A DNA stretch of 64,000 nucleotides from CAKZNE01 sp040222435 (GTDB lineage Bacteria; Bacteroidota; Bacteroidia; Flavobacteriales; Schleiferiaceae): the NCBI GenBank assembly GCA_965212245.1, contig OZ243107.1, positions 2,418,001 to 2,482,000 of the forward strand, given 5' to 3'. The position numbers and the translations under genes are program-made. Below are positions 17,306 through 26,170 of the stretch, one piece after another; the first letter of the stretch is position 1; each line of letters starts with the position of its first letter. The notes below the pieces were generated by a model, which was not told the DNA's origin, did not search any database, and worked only from the letters and a program-made list of their open reading frames with translations.

Positions 17306-19210
17306 TTAATCTTCAAAGGCAGATAAAGGGGGCTCTATATTTTGCTCACTAACGAGGCTGTCAAAATTTAATCCACTAAGGCCTTCACCTCGGCCTGTGA
17401 ATTTCCTTCTGCCCATCCATAGGTAAACTCTGCCATCGTGCCATCTACAGCGTTGGAAGGAGCGGGTCACATAAATACCACTACGCGGGATTTCTTCGCT
17501 AAGGATAACGTAACCCTCTGGATTAGACTGGTCCAGGCCTTCCCGAAGTATTTTAGTACGAGGCTCCACGAAGTTCTGGCCTTCATCATAAGGTATGTCT
17601 TTTCCTTCCATTACCCTAGGCAAAGTAGCCCTCCTGAGATCAATACGATTACTGTTGTTGGGGTCGGTCTGAGGGATAAAGGGTATCCAGTTTTCCGGTA
17701 CGTATGTCAGCGCCTGGTATCTTACGGCCGCTTTTTCATAACCTGTGCTGATATCTTTCGGGATATCATCGGTTGGCGGAGAAGGCAAATCGTCATAAAC
17801 ATCATTGAGGTAAGTCTCCAGGGCTGCAGCTGCGTCCTTACCGATTAAATACTGAGCCAATTCATCTGGCACCTGTTCTTCAATTGCCCAGACCAGGTTA
17901 GCTACCTGATCTCTTAAGAATAAGACTTTATCCAGGTTGGCTCCCTCCATAATGGTAGGTAAAGTAGGCGGTATAAAAAGCCGTTCATCCCAATTGTAAT
18001 AATCACGAGGGTGTTCGTTCATTTTGAACATACTCCAACGGTCGTCAATATCGGGTCCGGTATCAGCCAAAGGCAGTTCTCCCCCTACATAAATCCGGTC
18101 ACCAAAAACATCCTGAACAATAATGCTCTTGATTTCAGTTACTGAACCTACTTCGGTAGGATAGGGAATAAGGCTCCAATCATTATTATAGTTTAGGATA
18201 AAATCCTTCGCCATCATCCCCACCAGACCGGTTTTTTCCGATTTTATGGAGGCAAAGTTCATGTTACCATCCTGCATCTCCCACCAACGGTCGGTGGGCA
18301 TTCCCGGAAAGGTTACCGGGCTCGGGATAAACGATCTTTTGCGAACCACCTGCACATCATCATCAATAGTTTGGCCGGAAGGATTGGGTAAGTTGGTTTT
18401 AACAGGATCAACATCAAAATTATACCAGTCCAGACGGCCTCCATGGTATTCTTTACTTGAAAGTACAGTTTGGCTACCGGAGGGATCTTCTGAAATGGAA
18501 CTTTCAAAACTGTATTCCAGTCGGTTCTTGTTCCAGGATGAATCCCCATCGGGTTGAGTAAAAATGCGATTGTAAAACGACATAAAATCATTTATGGCAT
18601 CCTGCAATTGACTGTATTCTGCGCTGGTAATGTTGCCAGACCCGGTATTGACTTCCGAGGCTAAGGCAGCTGCTGTCCCATCTGAACCGTTTTGAATAAA
18701 GTCTATCAAAGTGCCTCCACGAACAATGCGCCCTCGCGCTCCCTCCCGTACACGGCTGGCTTGCCGATTACTTCGCTCCTTATAAGTGGAAGAGGGCTCT
18801 ATGGCAAAGGCATTTACAAAGAGGGAATGCCGATGCAGTAAATCATAGTTGTCCAACAACTTGCGCCAATAGCGCCCGAACCGCAGGTCCAAGGCCAAGT
18901 CAAACTGGATGGCTTCGCGTTCCACGCGGGCCTCTAGTGGGATGTCACTGTCAAAGGGCTGTGTGCCACCGGTTAAAGGTTTAAAACGGAGGGCTTTTGT
19001 GTCTTTACTGTGTACCCGAGTATAAACGGTTGACCCAGCATCTTCACCCTTGAATTCGTTTAACTTCCATTGCATGGTCAATCCCCAGAGGGCATCATGA
19101 ACGGATGCACCCAGGGTAAAGTCAAAGTCCTCGGCAAACATTTCTACATCTACAATGCTATACCTATTTGTTTTAGGTGCTGTAGTGGCACCATTTCCAT
19201 TCTCTCCCAT
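17306..19210 (-). CDS. Large uncharacterised protein (634 aa), last gene of giant-protein operon
   Basis: A 634-aa protein with no signal peptide and no domain I recognise. It begins MGENGNGATTAPKTNRYSIV and is rich in aromatic residues, Asp and Arg. The region around residues 110-150 (RFGRYWRKLLDNYDLLHRHSL) is helical, and the C-terminal part has several Pro-rich loops (SPPTDDIPKD). Only 16 nt separate it from the upstream 1781-aa gene, so it is the distal gene of that operon. Conservation with the neighbouring giant proteins as a set is expected but untested. Confidence 0.6.
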   Translation of the reverse strand: MGENGNGATTAPKTNRYSIVDVEMFAEDFDFTLGASVHDALWGLTMQWKLNEFKGEDAGSTVYTRVHSKDTKALRFKPLTGGTQPFDSDIPLEARVEREAIQFDLALDLRFGRYWRKLLDNYDLLHRHSLFVNAFAIEPSSTYKERSNRQASRVREGARGRIVRGGTLIDFIQNGSDGTAAALASEVNTGSGNITSAEYSQLQDAINDFMSFYNRIFTQPDGDSSWNKNRLEYSFESSISEDPSGSQTVLSSKEYHGGRLDWYNFDVDPVKTNLPNPSGQTIDDDVQVVRKRSFIPSPVTFPGMPTDRWWEMQDGNMNFASIKSEKTGLVGMMAKDFILNYNNDWSLIPYPTEVGSVTEIKSIIVQDVFGDRIYVGGELPLADTGPDIDDRWSMFKMNEHPRDYYNWDERLFIPPTLPTIMEGANLDKVLFLRDQVANLVWAIEEQVPDELAQYLIGKDAAAALETYLNDVYDDLPSPPTDDIPKDISTGYEKAAVRYQALTYVPENWIPFIPQTDPNNSNRIDLRRATLPRVMEGKDIPYDEGQNFVEPRTKILREGLDQSNPEGYVILSEEIPRSGIYVTRSFQRCRWHDGRVYLWMGRRKFTGRGEGLSGLNFDSLVSEQNIEPPLSAFED

Positions 19211-19226
19211 AAAGATATCTTTTTCT

Positions 19227-22200
19227 TTAAAATGTTCCTACCAAACCATTTTCCTGCCCGGATTCGGTTATAACCATAGGGTAGGTCAAATCGGCCAATT
19301 CAGTTCCCGCGATCAATTCCGGCCCGGCTGCTCTTCGTTTGGCTAGCCTGAAGGTTTCGTCAATGGTTTTTACCAGGTGGTCCCACTGCCAGTTTCCGGT
19401 TTCCTCTGGCGTAACAGCCAGTAAAATACAGTTGGCCGCATTGGATCCCGGCTCATCTTTATGATAAGTTAAACTGGTAGATACTTCTCTCTGTGGTATA
19501 CTTTCGGTCCATTCGTCTATGATCAACCCGGCATGAGCCAGGTTGGCATTAAAGCTGCCTGAATTAGCGGGGCTTGCGATGATTATAGAGTATTTAGATT
19601 CTTCCATTTCAATAGGGTCTTCATGGGGAACAGCGTACCATTTATCACTAGCAGTATAAGGTAACTGGATGGGGTATAAATATTGATCACTTTGCGAGTA
19701 CTCCTCAGATAAGATGCGGCTGATATCCCACTCTGAAACCCGAGGTCTTACACAGGCCACGCTGGTAAGCACCTCTTCGGCAGCATCGGCATTATCGGAA
19801 GGTAGCAGTGAGGTGCTATCCTGGAAACAATTACTCATTTCAACCGGATTGTAAAACTTAAACCTGGGGATGAGTTGAAAAGCATCACCAAATATGAGGT
19901 GCCCCACTTCACGTGCTAAATCCACAAGGTCCTGTTTAGTGTCTGGTGATACGTTACCCGGTAACGAGAAACCAGACCATTTGGTGTTGGCCTCATTGTA
20001 TTTTTGTTGAAGTGTGACTAACAGGGCCTGGGATTTTGCCAGTATTTGATCATAAGCCTCTTGAGAAACCTCCGTGACGCTTTCCGGAAGACTACTCATA
20101 ATATTAAACCGGTGCATCTCAAATAAATACCCTCTAAATATACCCAGGTCGGTGGCGAGGTCTCCCTGGTATTGTTCGTCCGTAACCTCATTGATGCTGT
20201 ATTCTAGGTTTTCTTTCAGGGTTTGAAGGGCATCCAAAGCACCCTGCACGCGGTTACCTAATTCACTTAGATCGTATCCCAATGAAAGATCGAGTGATCC
20301 GTCCTCAATTTCATACTCCAGCAGAAAATCAACGGGTTTGAGTACCCGGCTGTTGATGATAAATTTCTTGATGTGCTCCAACAAGGCCTCGGCCTGTTCA
20401 AAACTTCTTTCTGTATTGGGGTTATAACCAATATGGGGAGTCTTATAATCAATGGTGATCTCAGCGTTTTGTGTAAGGTTTTGAGCTACTTTAACCTTAT
20501 AACGGATCAAGTTGCTTAAAGCGCTGTTCACTTCATGGTAAGAGGAATCATAAATGTACAACAGGTCAATGGGTTGTATTTCCAGGTCGCCAATGGTCCA
20601 GTTGGAAATGGTATCCACCTCCGCTGGTTCTCCAATTTGATCTTTGATAGAAACCGAAAAAATGATCCCGTCTGGATTAGGGATTTGATCAGCGATCCAA
20701 GCGTTTAGTGTAGGCCCCAACTCTGATCTATAACTGGAAGCCACACCCCATTCCGCAGCTGAAGTGCTTGCCGGATTGAAATGAAGAGCCAGTTTTTGAT
20801 TAAATACCGATTTATTACGGGGCGTTTCTGTCACCTGGAAATCAGGTTTCATAAACTCACCTTTTTCAAAATTCTCCATGATGCTTCCCGCGGTTTCAAC
20901 TTTGCCTTGCACAAGTTGATAAACAGATTCTGAAACCGCCAGGTCATGGATAGCGTCTACAATTTCTCCCAAATTTAGGATTTGTGCAGTCATAAAATCG
21001 CTCTCTGCCGTACCTGGATTTGGTAACTGGCTTTGATCCAATCCATAGGGGTAATCTACTTCGTCTGCAATAGCTTGTTTAACGGTATTGTAGAGTGTAT
21101 ATCCATCCACTACGTTGGAAGCTTCAATCGTTTCTGTAGGTTCTTCTTCGTAATTGGTAATTTCCTGCGTAGGGAAGGCCCTGCGGAAATAATAGATGTA
21201 CACGTCCAATTGCAAAGTGCTTTCTTGCAGTCCACGCTCAAACTCATAGCCGAGCATTCCACTTAATTCCTGTCCGGCACTGAGCCCTTCCATGAAGGCC
21301 TGTGCCTTTCGTACCCTTCCGGAGTTGAGGTTGATCCTCCGGGGGTATCCGGCATCGGAGCCCCACTCCTTATCTTTAATAGGATCATAGGCACTTTTAA
21401 GAATGGCAGCGGCCGTAGCGTGATTTAAAGTAGGTGCATGGACAAAGCCTTTAGATCGGGCATCTTTTTCAATATCGCCACTTTCACCAATTTGCGTTTT
21501 TTCCGAGGAATCGAGGTAGCTCCTATCCGTGTTTACCTTCAAATCCTCCACATAGCCATAAGCTCCAATGTAACTGCCATAAGTACGGCTGCCGGAACCA
21601 TAGCGCATTTTTTCCAGGCGGTAATTCACCATTCCCAACTGCCATCCATCGAGGCGGTAAGAATTAGCATCCAGTGTTTCCCGAATTAACTGATCCACTT
21701 CGGCAGAAGGGTAATTGGCCATATCCGATAAAGCACTTTTGGAGTTGTCTAAATCTGCCTTCTCAGGAATGGAATTGGATTCCTCGGAATCCAGGTATTC
21801 AGCCAGGGTCATTTCCTCGTGTACTTCGGCCACCTGCATATCCATTAAAGACCAAGGGTCGGCTGCGTTGGGTATCACATCAGCGGCAGAAAGACCTTCA
21901 GGATACTCTTCAGTTCCAGGGTCAGGAACTCCTTCAAATTCAGGAGTTTCCCAAGGGAGGTTTTCCACCCCGTTATTTTGGGCCAGCTTGTAAGCTGCAA
22001 ACCAGTATTCGTTCATAACGGCTTCCCTGCTGGTTTTAAATATCAGGTTGTCAGGGGCAACTTCCATGGGGTTTCCTTCTACCATCATACCACGGATGTC
22101 TGCAAAATTGCTATCGGCCAGCCAACGAAAATAATTTTGTCCAGTTTCGGCAAGCTCCTTCACAGGAGAGCTTTCTGAAAGTCGTTCATTTTGCAACAGT

Positions 22201-24572
22201 CCTTTATTGATAGCACCGTTTGCATCTTTATGGCTCAGCATAAAAGCCTTGGGGATGGATTGCCCCTCTCCTGTTGGCATTCCGAGAGCTTCCATCTTTG
22301 ATTCGGCCCTTGTTTTCATACTACTATACCAGGAGTTGGCGGATTCCAGTTTATTGTTGAAGGACAAACTGTTATAAACCAAATCCGGCCCCAGGGCGGT
22401 ACGAATTTTTAATTTAGCTGAAACCGCTTGCTGACTAAGAGAATGCAGCAAAGCTTCCTGCGCATTGTCACCCGCCTTACCTACTTTCGGTACATTGGGT
22501 ACCAGGCCATCCACTACGGTGGAAATATTTTCTAAAGTACCACGAAGCCCTTCTAAAAAAGGATATTCATCGGCTTCGTTCCCTTCATCCCATATCCATT
22601 CGCCAAAGGCCGATACCGGCATTACACCGTAAGGTTGATCATCCACCAGTATGGTTGGCAAAATGCCACGGGCTACCACATAGTTTTTAAAGAAGTTGCG
22701 AGTATTGTCCACGTCTTCCATACTAAACCAGTAGCCCCAAAGGTCCCTCATTTTTTTTCCTACGGTGGAAGAAGACCACACTTGGTTATTGATCAGCGCC
22801 TTGCGGATATCTTCGTGCTGTGCTCCGTGAATGTGGTGCAACACTTCATCGGAAATACCCAGTGCTTCTGCGAGGCGTTGGCCATCTCTCCGGGTCAGGT
22901 AGTGAGAGTAGTTTGTAAAGAGGGGCGATTGGCGCTCTATGGCATAACTGTTTTTATGCCCAATATCTTTCCTTCGATAGGGGGTGGAAAGTATATCGGT
23001 ATTGGAAGTAGGAGTCTTTATCTTTAATAAGCGCATCCCGTCATCGGTGTAGTGATGGTTATTGAAGTTGGCCTCAATCAGGTCCTTGGAGCCGCTCTCA
23101 TCGGTGGAAACCCTTACGCCTGCAACAATGAGTTTGTAATAACCGTTCTCAACGTCTGTAGCTGTTTGGGACATGCTGGGCATATCAATTTGCACACCCA
23201 TGCCAATTTCAACCGCTTTGTCAAAATCCTGTAACCAGCTTTGATCATCTCCCAGGTGTATTACATGGTCCGTGTCGGTACCTTCCTGCCTGATGCTATC
23301 ATCGTCATGAGGGTTCAGGCCTATTTCCATTTTATCAGTTACCAAGTTAGATTCTACTGCTCCCAGTTGGGTGTAATTACCCCCTTCAGTAGTGGAACGG
23401 TAAAGAGTTACCACGAAGCGGTCCGGAAGTAACCTTATCATATGCCTGCGTGTCCAATCGCTGCTCTTTTCACCAACTTCATCAGAGGGGTCCAATAAAG
23501 GATCTGTTTTGATCACAATCCAGGCTGCCCGTTGCGGGCTGAAACCGGAAGCAAGGGCGTTCCAGGCTGCCTTCCTTTCATTTTCGGTAGTAGCTCCGGA
23601 TAATTCAGTCCAATAATCCTGACCGGCCTGACGCTCTATAGCTGTAAGTTCAGGCTCATGGCCTTCCAAGTGGATATCATCAGGGTAAAACCGTACTTTA
23701 AGGGTATAAGCTTCTCCTGTTTTTTTGAATTTGGTTTGTATTTTTAAGGGAAATAATGCTATTGGATAAGTGTCAGAAAGATTGCTTACCTGATTTTCCA
23801 AAGAGTCATTACATACCTGTCTTTGATGATTTTTGACGTTTTCCTGGTGAATGTAGGCTAACTTAAGTTTGCGTGCGATATCAATCTCCAGTTGTGCTAT
23901 GTCATTTTGAAGGTTTTGGGTAGCTGCATTGGATGCATTGGGATCTTCTCGAAGGGCATTTTCCAGTGCCTGTTCTTTGATGATCTTTTGTTCACGATCC
24001 AGATAAAGATTTTGGTCGGCATCATCACGATCGGAACGCGCAGTTTGAAGTAATGCTCTCTTAGAATTAAAGGAGGCACTGGTTGAAAGCCGTAGAATAG
24101 AAAGGCTCTCGGATGAACCAGAACATTCGGTGTTCGGCAGGGACTCTACCAGGGTAAGACTTGAACCTCCGCTGGACGCCCATTGAATTTGTATGACTTC
24201 GGTGTTTTGACCACTAATAATAGTACCATTCTGTACGTTCCAAAAAACGTTGGTAAAGTCATAATTTTTTGTAGCGTAATAGGAATAGGTTTCCCCGGCA
24301 TATATTGAAGATATACCTATGATTTCCGGCCTGGGGGCTTCAACCACGGTAACCTGAAATTCTGCCACACTTCTACCATCAATAGAAATTTTAATCATAA
24401 AAGAGCCCAAGTCATACCAGCGAACAGTGGCCTCCTGATACGGGTCTTCGCCTATTTCATGGTCTCCTGTAAAACTCCAAATAACTTCTCCTTCCACATC
24501 ACCTTTCAGAAAAAAGGTGGCCTCGGTTTCCCGGCATACATATAGCGGTCCTTCAATGGTTAATTCAGGCAT
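19227..24572 (-). CDS. Giant uncharacterised protein (1781 aa) with N-terminal PKD/Ig-like domains
   Basis: The largest gene in the window. Residues 1-170 resemble two PKD/Ig-like beta-sandwich domains: WSFTGDHEIGEDPYQEATVRWYDLGSF, then VFWNVQNGTIISGQNTEVIQIQW. A helical, coiled-coil-like stretch follows at about 180-260 (RDDADQNLYLDREQKIIKE). The remaining 1500 residues have no domain I recognise. No signal peptide or type IX sorting domain is visible, so a cytosolic or non-classically exported protein is expected despite the PKD modules. It sits 24 nt after the FG-GAP gene and 16 nt before the 634-aa gene. Function unknown. Confidence 0.6.
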   Translation of the reverse strand: MPELTIEGPLYVCRETEATFFLKGDVEGEVIWSFTGDHEIGEDPYQEATVRWYDLGSFMIKISIDGRSVAEFQVTVVEAPRPEIIGISSIYAGETYSYYATKNYDFTNVFWNVQNGTIISGQNTEVIQIQWASSGGSSLTLVESLPNTECSGSSESLSILRLSTSASFNSKRALLQTARSDRDDADQNLYLDREQKIIKEQALENALREDPNASNAATQNLQNDIAQLEIDIARKLKLAYIHQENVKNHQRQVCNDSLENQVSNLSDTYPIALFPLKIQTKFKKTGEAYTLKVRFYPDDIHLEGHEPELTAIERQAGQDYWTELSGATTENERKAAWNALASGFSPQRAAWIVIKTDPLLDPSDEVGEKSSDWTRRHMIRLLPDRFVVTLYRSTTEGGNYTQLGAVESNLVTDKMEIGLNPHDDDSIRQEGTDTDHVIHLGDDQSWLQDFDKAVEIGMGVQIDMPSMSQTATDVENGYYKLIVAGVRVSTDESGSKDLIEANFNNHHYTDDGMRLLKIKTPTSNTDILSTPYRRKDIGHKNSYAIERQSPLFTNYSHYLTRRDGQRLAEALGISDEVLHHIHGAQHEDIRKALINNQVWSSSTVGKKMRDLWGYWFSMEDVDNTRNFFKNYVVARGILPTILVDDQPYGVMPVSAFGEWIWDEGNEADEYPFLEGLRGTLENISTVVDGLVPNVPKVGKAGDNAQEALLHSLSQQAVSAKLKIRTALGPDLVYNSLSFNNKLESANSWYSSMKTRAESKMEALGMPTGEGQSIPKAFMLSHKDANGAINKGLLQNERLSESSPVKELAETGQNYFRWLADSNFADIRGMMVEGNPMEVAPDNLIFKTSREAVMNEYWFAAYKLAQNNGVENLPWETPEFEGVPDPGTEEYPEGLSAADVIPNAADPWSLMDMQVAEVHEEMTLAEYLDSEESNSIPEKADLDNSKSALSDMANYPSAEVDQLIRETLDANSYRLDGWQLGMVNYRLEKMRYGSGSRTYGSYIGAYGYVEDLKVNTDRSYLDSSEKTQIGESGDIEKDARSKGFVHAPTLNHATAAAILKSAYDPIKDKEWGSDAGYPRRINLNSGRVRKAQAFMEGLSAGQELSGMLGYEFERGLQESTLQLDVYIYYFRRAFPTQEITNYEEEPTETIEASNVVDGYTLYNTVKQAIADEVDYPYGLDQSQLPNPGTAESDFMTAQILNLGEIVDAIHDLAVSESVYQLVQGKVETAGSIMENFEKGEFMKPDFQVTETPRNKSVFNQKLALHFNPASTSAAEWGVASSYRSELGPTLNAWIADQIPNPDGIIFSVSIKDQIGEPAEVDTISNWTIGDLEIQPIDLLYIYDSSYHEVNSALSNLIRYKVKVAQNLTQNAEITIDYKTPHIGYNPNTERSFEQAEALLEHIKKFIINSRVLKPVDFLLEYEIEDGSLDLSLGYDLSELGNRVQGALDALQTLKENLEYSINEVTDEQYQGDLATDLGIFRGYLFEMHRFNIMSSLPESVTEVSQEAYDQILAKSQALLVTLQQKYNEANTKWSGFSLPGNVSPDTKQDLVDLAREVGHLIFGDAFQLIPRFKFYNPVEMSNCFQDSTSLLPSDNADAAEEVLTSVACVRPRVSEWDISRILSEEYSQSDQYLYPIQLPYTASDKWYAVPHEDPIEMEESKYSIIIASPANSGSFNANLAHAGLIIDEWTESIPQREVSTSLTYHKDEPGSNAANCILLAVTPEETGNWQWDHLVKTIDETFRLAKRRAAGPELIAGTELADLTYPMVITESGQENGLVGTF

Positions 24573-24596
24573 ATTTTCAGTTTTTTAGTATTGACA

Positions 24597-26168
24597 TTAT
24601 TCAAGGAACAAAATCCTGGAGGTATAGACGGTTTGATCGTTATAGAGCTTTAAAATGTAAACCCCTTCCTTCAGCTTAAAATCGAAAGATTGGATAGGTT
24701 GAATGGCTTTGAATTTTTGTTCTTTTATTTTTTGCCCTTGTGCATCAAACACTTCCAGGGTGAAGTTTTTATTCAGGTAAGCGGCAGGAGTTTCCAGATG
24801 AAGACCGGCCTGAGTAGGGTTGGGGTAAAAATTAAAGTTGGGTTTTACCCGAAACTTATTGGTTCCAATTTGTGGGGCACCATCAAGAGTTAATAGCATT
24901 ACTTTTCCGGAAAAGTTGTTGAATCTTCGGACCCCCACTATCAGGTCACGCTTCGCATCACCATTCATGTCATTTAACGAAGCTATAAATCTGCCAGAAA
25001 AATCTATACCTACTGAATCAACACCGGCAAATAGGTTTGGATTGGAGGTTTTGAGAATTTTAGAATCAACAATAGATCCATCACTATTAAGGAATATGTA
25101 TTTAATCAAATTTGTAGAATCAGAAGTTAAATAGCCATCACCGCAACCAATTGCAATGTCTTCGATACCATCTCCATTCATATCACCCATGTTGGCGATT
25201 CCATCACCGATGTCCGCACTATCCATAGGCTGAACAAAATTTGGTTTATTGTGATGGATTCTATTGGTATCTATTAAATTGCCAAGGCTGTCGAGAAACA
25301 GAATCCAATATGCCCCGGAGCTATTAAAGGCAATAGAATGATTCGGGGCTCCAGCTATAATTTCAGGAAAACCGTTATTATCAATGTCATTAAGATAGGT
25401 TAGGCTTGTTCCAAAAAGTTGGTTTGAAGCAAGTTCTCCTGATAATAAAGGGGTATCATTGTCAAGCTGAATGTAACTTTTGACATTTCCATCCGACTTT
25501 AAGTACAAGAGATAGACTCGGCCAGCATTATTAAACCCGGTATTTCTTCCGGGGGAACCTACCAAAAGCTCTGGTATGCCATCCCCATCCATATCAGGGA
25601 AATAAGAAAGGCTGCCACCAAAGCGTTGGCCTTCTTCAAGGTTCCCGGTAAAACCTCCCCGGTTTTCGCCAATCAAATGGTATTTGGTCACAAACCCTGT
25701 AGAGTCAATGGAAAGTATCCAAACCCCACCCAGCCTTGTTCTTGGCACAGACTTATTTTGGGCTCCAATAGCAACCTCAATGGTTCCATCCCCGTCTAAA
25801 TCACCTAAGCAGGTCATGGATTCACCAAAATCTTCTTGAGGCCCATTTTGTCCAAAAAAACCATTTGATCCGTGAACTATCTTACTGGTATCTAGAATAT
25901 TTCCCTGATTATCTAAAAATAAAACAAAAGCACCACCATAATCACCGGAGGAGGCAATAAACCTCCCCCCTACAAGGATATCTTCATACCCATCATTATT
26001 TAAATCTCCTAAAGAGCAGCTGCTTATTCCAAAGCTTCTGCCCGGATTAGGTTGATTTTCTATGCTATCATGAGTAATAGTTTTTAGGGACAATACCTTG
26101 AAGCTTTGCGCGCTGGTGGATTGACAGAACATAAGAGCAACAAACAAGAAACAAATCAAATATTTCAT
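24597..26168 (-). CDS. FG-GAP repeat protein with type IX secretion sorting domain
   Basis: A 523-aa secreted protein. It has a signal peptide (MKYLICFLFVALMFCQSTSAQ) and at least six FG-GAP/VCBS calcium-binding loops (DLNNDGYEDILVGG, DLDGDGTIEVAIGA, DMDGDGIPELLVGS, DIDNNGFPEIIAGA, DMNGDGIEDIAIGC, DMNGDAKRDLIVGV), predicting a seven-bladed integrin-like propeller. Its C-terminal domain of about 85 residues (NFYPNPTQAGLHLETP to the end) is of the Por secretion/type A sorting type. The protein should reach the cell surface through the type IX system. It lies 2 nt after the 991-aa gene and 24 nt before the 1781-aa gene, the only clearly exported member of this operon. Confidence 0.88.
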   Translation of the reverse strand: MKYLICFLFVALMFCQSTSAQSFKVLSLKTITHDSIENQPNPGRSFGISSCSLGDLNNDGYEDILVGGRFIASSGDYGGAFVLFLDNQGNILDTSKIVHGSNGFFGQNGPQEDFGESMTCLGDLDGDGTIEVAIGAQNKSVPRTRLGGVWILSIDSTGFVTKYHLIGENRGGFTGNLEEGQRFGGSLSYFPDMDGDGIPELLVGSPGRNTGFNNAGRVYLLYLKSDGNVKSYIQLDNDTPLLSGELASNQLFGTSLTYLNDIDNNGFPEIIAGAPNHSIAFNSSGAYWILFLDSLGNLIDTNRIHHNKPNFVQPMDSADIGDGIANMGDMNGDGIEDIAIGCGDGYLTSDSTNLIKYIFLNSDGSIVDSKILKTSNPNLFAGVDSVGIDFSGRFIASLNDMNGDAKRDLIVGVRRFNNFSGKVMLLTLDGAPQIGTNKFRVKPNFNFYPNPTQAGLHLETPAAYLNKNFTLEVFDAQGQKIKEQKFKAIQPIQSFDFKLKEGVYILKLYNDQTVYTSRILFLE

Positions 26169-26170
26169 AA